From assembly GCA_023460155.1 (NCBI GenBank), contig JAEWRF010000094.1:1-6346 (forward strand): a stretch of DNA of 6,346 nucleotides. The letters run 5' to 3'. Every line of letters starts with the position of its first letter. Position 1 is the first letter of the stretch. Positions 1-4,842 of this stretch are shown piece after piece. Under the pieces are notes generated by a model, which worked only from the letters and a program-made list of their open reading frames with translations, was not told the origin of the DNA and did not search any database. The position numbers were made by a program, and so were the translations under genes. The DNA is from Bacillota bacterium. GTDB lineage: Bacteria; Bacillota; Clostridia; Oscillospirales; Acutalibacteraceae.

Positions 1-446
1 GTGGTAAGCGGTGCGGGATAGAAATCGTCGAGTTTGTCTCCGAAATCCTTCTTGAAGTTATCCGAGACGTCGGCAAGCAGCCCCATGGAGATACGGGAGG
101 CAAAGTCCGGATTATCGATCAGAACCAGATCCGGCAGTTTGTTTGAGACCAGTCCGATGGAAAGCTGTTTATCCATCTCGTCTCTCGGAGTAAAGACGGC
201 GTTCACGGTCACTTGGTTCTGGGAAGAGTTGAAAGCGGTAACCAGCGACTTTACCCCTCTCTGGGAATTCACGCCTTCAAAATAGTCCCACAGGGTCAGC
301 GTAACCTTGGAGCCGGCTCCGCCCGCTGCGGAAGAAGCACCCGTATTTGCCGGTGCGGCACCGTTTGCGCCGCCTGAGCACCCTGCCAAAGAGGATACTG
401 CCATAACCATGGCCAACAAAGAAGCAATTGCCTTTTTACTTTTCAT
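1..446 (-). CDS. Sugar ABC transporter substrate-binding lipoprotein (N-terminal 148 residues, cut by window edge)
   Basis: The reading frame starts at 446 and is open to base 1, so the C-terminal part lies outside the window. Residues 1-23 form a lipoprotein signal peptide: a basic start (MKSKK), a hydrophobic stretch, then the lipobox LAGC, with Cys23 as the predicted lipidated residue. A low-complexity Gly/Ala/Ser/Asn linker follows (about 24-48). The mature fold then begins with KVTLTLWDYFEG and continues to KLPDLVLIDNPDFASRI. This pattern is typical of family 1 extracellular solute-binding proteins for sugars and oligosaccharides. The protein would be anchored outside the membrane and pass its ligand to an ABC permease, whose genes probably follow beyond base 1. 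The start is supported by the ribosome site AGGAGGAGA directly upstream. It has its own promoters and is separated from the GH127 gene by a terminator. Ligand identity is not readable; an arabinose-containing oligosaccharide is a guess from the neighbour. Confidence 0.9.
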   Translation of the reverse strand, partial: MKSKKAIASLLAMVMAVSSLAGCSGGANGAAPANTGASSAAGGAGSKVTLTLWDYFEGVNSQRGVKSLVTAFNSSQNQVTVNAVFTPRDEMDKQLSIGLVSNKLPDLVLIDNPDFASRISMGLLADVSDNFKKDFGDKLDDFYPAPLT

Positions 447-492
447 TTTCTCTCCTCCTATAAAATGGTTCGTATGTCGCTTGACAAGGAAA

Positions 493-521
493 AGTATAAC
501 GGCTTCGATCTTTTTAAACAA
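493..521 (-). promoter_or_regulatory. Proximal sigma-A-type promoter of the binding-protein gene
   Basis: On the minus strand, TTGTTT (521-516) is followed after exactly 17 bases by TATACT (498-493). Transcription would start near 486, giving a leader of about 40 nt before the start codon at 446. It matches the vegetative consensus at 4 of 6 (-35) and 5 of 6 (-10) positions. It is the second of two in-line candidates, and which one is used cannot be told from sequence. Confidence 0.5.
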
Positions 522-564
522 TATAACGATCCTGCGAAAAGTGTGTAATGTTGCTATAACTTTT

Positions 565-588
565 TAATAATACACCAAAATATTATTA
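565..588. promoter_or_regulatory. Palindrome over promoter, candidate repressor operator
   Basis: TAATAATA (565-572), an 8-base spacer, then TATTATTA (581-588) form a perfect inverted repeat. It sits exactly over the -10 box and spacer of the distal promoter, where a bound repressor would block RNA polymerase. The half-sites contain only A and T, so chance is a real alternative. No CcpA cre-like sequence was seen nearby, and the cognate regulator is unknown. Confidence 0.4.
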
Positions 589-595
589 CTATCAA
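567..595 (-). promoter_or_regulatory. Distal sigma-A-type promoter of the binding-protein gene
   Basis: On the minus strand, TTGATA (595-590), a 17-base spacer and TATTAT (572-567) form a good vegetative promoter in an AT-rich stretch. The leader would be about 115 nt long. A perfect 8-bp palindrome (565-588) covers its -10 and most of its spacer, so this promoter is the likelier regulated one. Confidence 0.55.
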
Positions 596-641
596 ACAAC
601 CAAATCGTTTCTTATGGAGTTTCTCTTCGGATCGGCCGAAA

Positions 642-674
642 AAAAGGGCGCCTTCCCTGTGAAAGCGCCCTTTT
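642..674 (-). terminator. Intrinsic terminator closing the GH127 transcription unit
   Basis: AAAAGGGCGC (642-651) and GCGCCCTTTT (665-674) form a perfect 10-bp stem with a 13-base loop. On the minus strand the stem runs into seven T residues, as expected for a Rho-independent terminator of the GH127 gene that ends at 823. The symmetric A/T flanks could also stop plus-strand transcription. It insulates GH127 from the binding-protein promoters. The 675-822 stretch between GH127 and the terminator shows only weak hairpins, such as one around 709-718, and no gene. Confidence 0.9.
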
Positions 675-822
675 CTCAGATTTCGCCCTCCGGCCCCTTT
701 CCTTCCCGCAAAAAGCGGAAACATACGGCAAAACGGGGAGAGTTCTGCAGAAAGGGTTCAGAGGATACTACCATTCCTATCAATCAGCCGCCTTTTTGCA
801 AGGCCGCAGCGTGTGATCTTTT

Positions 823-2829
823 TTAGGCTTTTTCCCATCGGATCCATGTCAGCATCTCGCCTTTTCCCCGGTTTCCCCAGGCAAAGTAGGGAATTGCACG
901 GATACCGATTTCGGTTTTGCTGTCTTCAAACGGCTGGTACAGACGTTTTCCCCAGCCGCTTTCATCAATCCGCTTTCCTTTGCCCTCAATTACCGTTATC
1001 CCGCCCAGAATCTGTTGACGAGAGACCGTTAATGCGGAATTCCGGTTGAGAGAAATTCCGGAAAGGTTTGCTCCGTTATCCGCTTCTTCCAAACAGTAGA
1101 CAACTGGACCTCTCTGAATGGCCACCTTCCCCGCGTCCGCCCTGACCTTCGGATTCGCCGCAATCAGCTGTACCGGCATATCGAGGTCAAGGAGAATTTC
1201 GTCTCCATCCTTCCAGAGTCGGTTCAGTACCGCATAGCCATCCCTGAGAAGGGGCTTCCCTTCGATTTCCTGCCCGTTTACCTTGATCCGGGCGGAGTGA
1301 CACCAGCCGGGCAGGCGGAGCGCAACGGCAAATTCCGCTGAACTTTCCAGAGAAAGCCGCATTTGAATTCTGCCGTCCCACGGATAATCCGACCGCTGTG
1401 TAAAGGTGCCTTTAGCCTGTTCCAGAGAGAAGGATACGGAACTTCCGATATAGAGGTTGACATACAGAGTACGCTCACCGGTGCGGTAAATATAGGAGCT
1501 CAGTGATTCCACCAGGCGCACCAGGTTCGGGGGGCAGCAAGCACAGCCGAACCATGGCTGCCGAACCGGTTTGACGTGGGCCTTTGCCGGGTCGTTTTCA
1601 CAGGCTTCGGGCCATACCTCCAGAGGGTTTACATAAAAGAAGTGCTTTCCGTCCATGGAAACGGACGCCGGCAGAAGATTATACAGCACACGTTCCATCA
1701 CGTCGGCATATCTGGCGTTGGGATCCACCCTCAGCATGCGGTCCGCGAAAAAGACAAGGCCGATGGAGGCGCAGGTCTCCGCATAGACCGTATCATTCGG
1801 CAGGTTATAGTCGAATGTAAAGGCTTCTCCGATGCCGGTGGAGCCGATTCCGCCGGTGATATAAAGCTGGGTTTCCTCGATGTCGTCCCATAGGCTCCGG
1901 CAGGCATTCCAAAGAGCTTCGTCGCCCGTTTCCGCAGCGACGTCGGCCATGGCGGAATACAGATAAACGGCCCGCACTGCGTGTCCTACGGCCTTTTTCT
2001 GCTCGGTGACCGGCTGGTGTGTCTGATTGTATGTTCTGTGATCCCCCGGCGGTGTAGTATCCGACGGGTTCTCGAAGCAGGTCCTTCCCCGCCGTTCCCA
2101 TTCCTCATCGAAATAATAGGGGGATCGGCCGCGCTGTTCCAGGAAATACCGGCTCAGGTTCAAGTATTTCCGATCGCGTGTTGCACGGTAGAGCCGGACA
2201 AGCGCCAGCTCAATTTCAGGGTGTCCCGGATACCCTTTTCGCTTCTGGGGTTCCGGCCCGAACACCGTATCAATATAATCGGCAAATTTGCGGGCGATCT
2301 CAAGAAAATCCGTCTTCTGCGTTGCCTCATAGTAGGCGACCGCCGCTTCGATCATATGACCCGCGCAGTAAAGTTCGTGGCATTCATGAAGATTGGTCCA
2401 CCGTTTTTCCGGTTCTTTCACGGTAAAATATGTATTCAGATATCCGTCCGGGCGCTGAGCTTTCCCAATCAGTTCAATCGTGCGGTCCGCCGTCTCTTCC
2501 AGTTCCCTGTTCGGGCAGTTCTCAAGGCTGTAGCTGACACCTTCCAGCCATTTGTAGACGTCGCTGTCCTGAAAAACGAATCCGTAAAATTCACCCTTCT
2601 CCAGTCCCGCGGCGATTCGGAAATTCCGTATTGCGTGACTCGCTTCCGCCGAACTTTCTTCATCATTCAGGGTGCTCCACTGATACGGGATTGCTGTTTC
2701 CCGAATCAGCTTTTCATGTTTTAACCAAAACGCGTCCCGCAGGACGACCTTACCCTGATCTACCTTCCATGACTTCTGCATTTTTTCCATAAAAAAGTGT
2801 GACTGCAGAGCAATGCCCTGCAAAATCAT
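823..2829 (-). CDS. GH127 family glycoside hydrolase, beta-L-arabinofuranosidase type (HypBA1-like)
   Basis: This 668-residue protein is close in length to Bifidobacterium HypBA1 (658) and shows the family's signatures. YITGGIGSTGIGEAF carries Glu335, the equivalent of the acid/base Glu322. YAETCAS carries Glu351 and Cys353. GCACCPPN carries Cys431 and Cys432. In HypBA1 the corresponding Glu338, Cys340, Cys417 and Cys418 bind zinc, and Cys417 is the unusual cysteine nucleophile, so the whole active site appears intact. The N-terminal two thirds should be an (alpha/alpha)6 barrel, with beta-sandwich domains after about residue 450. There is no signal peptide, so it should act in the cytoplasm on imported oligosaccharides, releasing L-arabinofuranose or a related pentose; family members differ in substrate. 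The AGGAGG site lies only 2 bases before the ATG but 8 bases before a TTG at codon 3, so the true start may be at 2823. The gene has its own promoter and terminator. Confidence 0.93.
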   Translation of the reverse strand: MILQGIALQSHFFMEKMQKSWKVDQGKVVLRDAFWLKHEKLIRETAIPYQWSTLNDEESSAEASHAIRNFRIAAGLEKGEFYGFVFQDSDVYKWLEGVSYSLENCPNRELEETADRTIELIGKAQRPDGYLNTYFTVKEPEKRWTNLHECHELYCAGHMIEAAVAYYEATQKTDFLEIARKFADYIDTVFGPEPQKRKGYPGHPEIELALVRLYRATRDRKYLNLSRYFLEQRGRSPYYFDEEWERRGRTCFENPSDTTPPGDHRTYNQTHQPVTEQKKAVGHAVRAVYLYSAMADVAAETGDEALWNACRSLWDDIEETQLYITGGIGSTGIGEAFTFDYNLPNDTVYAETCASIGLVFFADRMLRVDPNARYADVMERVLYNLLPASVSMDGKHFFYVNPLEVWPEACENDPAKAHVKPVRQPWFGCACCPPNLVRLVESLSSYIYRTGERTLYVNLYIGSSVSFSLEQAKGTFTQRSDYPWDGRIQMRLSLESSAEFAVALRLPGWCHSARIKVNGQEIEGKPLLRDGYAVLNRLWKDGDEILLDLDMPVQLIAANPKVRADAGKVAIQRGPVVYCLEEADNGANLSGISLNRNSALTVSRQQILGGITVIEGKGKRIDESGWGKRLYQPFEDSKTEIGIRAIPYFAWGNRGKGEMLTWIRWEKA

Positions 2830-2852
2830 TTCCTCCTGCCGAAAATATGGGG

Positions 2853-2909
2853 CTCCGTTCTCCTCTCCGGCAAAAAGCCGAGAGGCTTTAAAAACGGAGT
2901 GTTTTGCCG
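2853..2909 (-). promoter_or_regulatory. Structured 5' leader of GH127 with competing hairpins
   Basis: In the predicted leader RNA several pairings exclude one another. Segment 2902-2909 can pair with 2868-2875 over 8 bp (CGGCAAAA with TTTTGCCG). Segment 2877-2885 pairs with 2862-2871 (GCCTCTCGGC-type stem with one bulge). Outer arms 2853-2859 and 2893-2899 (CTCCGTT/AACGGAG) close the whole structure. A short stem AAAGCC-TCTC-GGCTTT (2889-2874) ends in a run of five T, like a weak intrinsic terminator. This resembles a transcription attenuator, but no known riboswitch or T-box element was recognised. The ribosome site at 2831-2838 lies outside the stems. Confidence 0.45.
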
Positions 2910-2929
2910 TAATGCCTTAAGTTACAAAT

Positions 2930-2958
2930 AATATACGTCATCTGTTCCAGCAAAACAA
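2930..2958 (-). promoter_or_regulatory. Promoter of the GH127 gene
   Basis: On the minus strand, TTGTTT (2958-2953), 17 bases, then TATATT (2935-2930) fit a vegetative promoter. Transcription would begin near 2923, giving a leader of about 94 nt that contains the hairpin region. The -35 hexamer is identical to that of the proximal binding-protein promoter. Confidence 0.6.
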
Positions 2959-2969
2959 TATAGTAATTA

Positions 2970-2985
2970 TGATAAAAGTTGATAA
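2970..2985. promoter_or_regulatory. Direct repeat upstream of GH127 promoter, possible activator site
   Basis: TGATAA occurs at 2970-2975 and again at 2980-2985, one helical turn apart and about 12 bases upstream of the -35 box. That is a usual position and phasing for an activator. The surrounding DNA is AT-rich, so the repeat may be chance. Confidence 0.25.
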
Positions 2986-3031
2986 TCTTGTTCCTATTTC
3001 ACAAAGGGCTGCGGAGGGAGGCCGGCAGAAG

Positions 3032-3068
3032 GTGCTCCCTCTGTGTTTCTGGTGAACCATCGGGGATT
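3032..3068. repeat. 37-bp direct repeat, copy 1 (truncated tRNA-Lys 3' end)
   Basis: This stretch is identical to 3299-3335. Read on the minus strand, 3068-3050 is the last 19 bases of tRNA-Lys (half T-arm, acceptor strand, CCA), followed by one arm of the tRNA terminator. Identity stops inside the T-loop at 3068. The second terminator arm is missing here, although GAGGGAG at 3014-3020 can pair with CTCCCTC at 3035-3041. Confidence 0.9.
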
Positions 3069-3070
3069 TT

Positions 3071-3204
3071 CCGGCGGTTGCACTGCCGCCCGCTTGCGGC
3101 AAAGCCGCCGCGCGGCTCCTCGCTAAAAACACGTCACAAGCGTGTTTTCTTCACGCTCAGACCCTTTCGGGTTCGGGCATACAATGCCTATCACGCCTTC
3201 GGCG
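3071..3204. other. Cluster of eight short hairpins, non-coding structured DNA
   Basis: Perfect short stems follow one another: 3073-3077/3086-3090, 3096-3100/3104-3108, the palindrome 3107-3116, 3126-3133/3141-3148, 3139-3144/3152-3157 (competing with the previous stem), 3161-3164/3169-3172, 3176-3180/3184-3188, and 3194-3197/3201-3204. The left part (3071-3116) is strongly GC-rich between AT-rich flanks. No convincing protein is encoded, and I know no named RNA family with this layout. It lies between the two copies of the 37-bp repeat, so it may be part of a tRNA-associated repetitive or mobile module. The stretch 3205-3273 shows nothing further apart from the small GTGG/CCAC inverted repeat at 3246-3256. 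Confidence 0.5.
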
Positions 3205-3273
3205 ACCATGACTTCGATTCCAGCTCTCTAATATTGTTCACTCACGTGGGGTCCACTTTGACTCGGCAGATGT

Positions 3274-3309
3274 AAAAAAGAGGGAACACTCAAAATGAGT
3301 GCTCCCTCT
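3274..3309 (-). terminator. Intrinsic terminator of the tRNA-Lys locus
   Basis: Bases 3279-3292 and 3296-3309 form a 14-bp stem with a three-base loop. The one imperfect position becomes a G-U pair in the minus-strand RNA. Six T residues (3279-3274) follow. It lies 8 bases past the tRNA CCA end, as expected for a tRNA terminator. No other terminator lies between the kinase stop codon (3437) and this one, so it probably also ends the polyol operon. Confidence 0.9.
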
Positions 3310-3335
3310 GTGTTTCTGGTGAACCATCGGGGATT
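3299..3335. repeat. 37-bp direct repeat, copy 2
   Basis: This is a perfect copy of 3032-3068, offset by 267 bases. Here it covers the right arm of the tRNA terminator and the last 19 bases of the tRNA-Lys remnant. It continues into the rest of the T-arm, which copy 1 lacks. Confidence 0.9.
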
Positions 3336-3366
3336 CGAACCCCGGACACCTTGATTAAAAGTCAAG
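3317..3366 (-). pseudogene. 3' half of tRNA-Lys(TTT), 5' half missing (attachment-site scar)
   Basis: On the minus strand this is tRNA positions 27-76. It has a five-pair anticodon stem (3366-3362/3354-3350) around loop CTTTTAA with anticodon TTT, a five-base variable region, and a perfect T-arm (3344-3340/3332-3328) with loop TTCGAAT. The 3' acceptor strand ATGGTTC, discriminator A and encoded CCA (3319-3317) follow. The matching 5' acceptor strand GAACCAT and a D-arm are absent upstream; 3367 onward is unrelated sequence. The break at the anticodon stem is a typical crossover place for tyrosine integrases that use tRNA genes. Such integration leaves an intact tRNA at one end and a 3' fragment like this at the other. 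It cannot make a functional tRNA. Confidence 0.85.
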
Positions 3367-3420
3367 ATAAAATCCAGCTACTAAGCCATTTTCCAGAGCC
3401 ATTACGACATTTTTACGACA
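3367..3420. repeat. Short direct repeats beside the tRNA scar, possible integrase arm sites
   Basis: Next to the tRNA break, AGCCATT occurs at 3384-3390 and 3397-3403, CCAG at 3374-3377 and 3393-3396, and TTACGACA at 3402-3409 and 3413-3420, the last pair 11 bases apart. Phased short direct repeats beside an att core are what arm-type integrase sites look like. No integrase gene remains here, since the kinase stop codon follows at 3437. Confidence 0.35.
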
Positions 3421-3436
3421 AAAATACAGATAATGC

Positions 3437-4432
3437 TTAGGCGTTAACGCATTGTTGCCCGGCATTTTCGTAGCTACCGCTTTGCATTAAAGCACTGATT
3501 TCAGCCCTGTCCGGCATCGCCGGAATAGCGCCCTTTTTCGTCGTGGTCAGGCTGCCCGCCGCATTGGCGAAGCCGATCCGTTCACGCCATTCGTCTTTCT
3601 CCATCTGGAGAAGCTCCCGCAAAGATTTGTTCCGGATGCAGTTATGAAGGGCGCCTAAAAAAGCGTCTCCTGCTCCGGTGGTGTCTTTTTCCGACACGTG
3701 ATAAGTGGGCAGGGAAAAGCTGTGTTCCGCGGTGTAAAAGAAGCTTCCTTTTTTTCCCATGGTCACTAAAATAATGGACGGGCCCATTGCTGCCAGCCTT
3801 TGGGCACCGGTACGGCAGTCGGTTTCCCCGGTTAAAAGGGTAAGTTCTTCGTCGCTCACCTTAATAACATCCGCCACTGCCGCCGCCGAAGAAAGAACGG
3901 CTTTGGCCTCGGTGGAGTCCTTCCAGAGAGCCGGACGGTAATTGGGGTCGTAACTGATAATGGCCCCACTTTCTTTCGCCATCTGAGCCGCCTTGAGCGT
4001 TGTGGTACGGCAGGGGTCATCCGTAAGGCTAACGCCGCCGAAATGGAAGATATGGCAGCTCATCAGCAAAGAAGCGTTCACATCGCCGGAGGTCAGCATT
4101 ACGTCGGCTCCAGGTTTTCGGTAAAAGCTGAAGCTGCGGTTTCCCTCGTGATCCAACTGAACAAAGGCCAAAGTGGTCCGGTACTCGTCGCTCATGCACA
4201 GATTCTGGGTATCGATTCCGGCCTGATCCATCGTATCCTTTAAAAAGGCGCCAAAAGAGTCATGCCCTACCATACCTATAAAGGCCGTTTTCCCGCCCAG
4301 CTTCGCATTCATTGCCAGAACATTGGCGGGTGCGCCTCCCGGGTTACAGGAAAATAAGTCCATCCCCATTTCATTTTTTCCGGCGGGCGTACAATCAATC
4401 AGACTTTCGCCCAATGCTACCACATCAAACAT
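3437..4432 (-). CDS. PfkB-family sugar kinase, fructokinase-like
   Basis: This 331-residue carbohydrate kinase transfers phosphate from ATP to a ketose, most likely fructose to fructose-6-phosphate. It starts MFDVVALGESLID. The first PfkB signature is at 32-47 (GGAPANVLAMNAKLGG), and the second holds DTTGAGDAF (250-258) with Asp256 as catalytic base and the anion-hole glycines. YDPNYRPALW (161-170) and KVSDEEL (191-197) resemble ScrK-type fructokinases, though 2-keto-3-deoxygluconate and other ketose kinases share parts of these. The ATG at 4432 was chosen because AAGGGTGG precedes it by a few bases and it sits 11 bases after the VOC stop. The frame is open up to 4519 but would overlap the VOC gene and add a non-family extension. 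It is last in the operon, directly before the tRNA scar. Confidence 0.9.
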   Translation of the reverse strand: MFDVVALGESLIDCTPAGKNEMGMDLFSCNPGGAPANVLAMNAKLGGKTAFIGMVGHDSFGAFLKDTMDQAGIDTQNLCMSDEYRTTLAFVQLDHEGNRSFSFYRKPGADVMLTSGDVNASLLMSCHIFHFGGVSLTDDPCRTTTLKAAQMAKESGAIISYDPNYRPALWKDSTEAKAVLSSAAAVADVIKVSDEELTLLTGETDCRTGAQRLAAMGPSIILVTMGKKGSFFYTAEHSFSLPTYHVSEKDTTGAGDAFLGALHNCIRNKSLRELLQMEKDEWRERIGFANAAGSLTTTKKGAIPAMPDRAEISALMQSGSYENAGQQCVNA

Positions 4433-4443
4433 GTTTACCACCC

Positions 4444-4836
4444 TTATAACTTTTGACTGAATTCGATTTTTTCTCCGTTCGGGCCGAGAATGGTGAAGAA
4501 TTTCACCCCATTCGTCCAAAACGGCAGGAACTTAATTTCTGTATCTAATAAAAGAAAGCCCCCCGCCTTAACGTTTTCAAACACTTTTTCAATATCGGTT
4601 ACATCGAGAGCGATGTGATCGATCGCACCGGGCTTTCCCGTTGGATTTCCGCCCTGCCACGTCTCAATGCAGAGGTTTTTCAGCGTTAAAAAGCAAACCT
4701 CTTCTCCAGCTGCTTTGTTTACCGTACGGAGCGCCGGCTCAAAGCCGAGACTCGTATAAAACCGGATTGTTTCGCTGATGTCGACTGTCGGAATTCCGAC
4801 ATGCTGAAGACTTGTCACATAATCCGAAATACCCAT
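4444..4836 (-). CDS. VOC (glyoxalase/dioxygenase fold) metalloprotein, function unknown
   Basis: This is a 130-residue single-domain vicinal-oxygen-chelate protein with two beta-alpha-beta-beta-beta modules. LQHVGIPT begins module 1, and IDHIALDV begins module 2. The family's four metal positions are all present: His12, Glu58 (CIETWQ), His74 and Glu125 (KIEFSQ), so an active metal enzyme is likely. GPNGEKIEF is the usual VOC ending. It starts 6 bases after the dehydrogenase stop, with GAGGA inside the end of that gene as ribosome site, which suggests translational coupling. Being between a polyol dehydrogenase and a ketose kinase, it may isomerise or epimerise a keto-sugar, or clear methylglyoxal made from excess triose phosphate. 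Neither can be chosen from sequence. Confidence 0.88.
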   Translation of the reverse strand: MGISDYVTSLQHVGIPTVDISETIRFYTSLGFEPALRTVNKAAGEEVCFLTLKNLCIETWQGGNPTGKPGAIDHIALDVTDIEKVFENVKAGGFLLLDTEIKFLPFWTNGVKFFTILGPNGEKIEFSQKL

Positions 4837-4842
4837 TTTATT

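Noticed and set aside
481..515. TTGACA at 481-486 as a plus-strand promoter
   Set aside because: No acceptable -10 element lies 16-18 bases downstream, and no plus-strand gene follows.
1981..2724. Plus-strand open frame of 247 codons
   Set aside because: It is antisense to the GH127 catalytic domain, shows no recognisable family and has no supporting context.
3014..3041. GAGGGAG/CTCCCTC inverted repeat as another terminator
   Set aside because: The 7-bp stem has a 14-base loop and no T-run on either strand. It is probably by-product of the truncated repeat copy.
2979..3275. Plus-strand open frame of 98 codons across the hairpin region
   Set aside because: It runs through the 37-bp tRNA-derived repeat and the hairpins. 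The product has no domain, and the sequence is explained as structured non-coding DNA.
3317..3420. Complete tRNA gene on the minus strand
   Set aside because: No strand complementary to the acceptor ATGGTTC and no D-arm occur upstream of the anticodon stem, so only the 3' half is present.
4433..4519. Upstream start for the sugar kinase at 4519
   Set aside because: It would overlap the VOC gene by about 76 bases, add 29 residues not typical of PfkB kinases, and ignore the good ribosome site before 4432.
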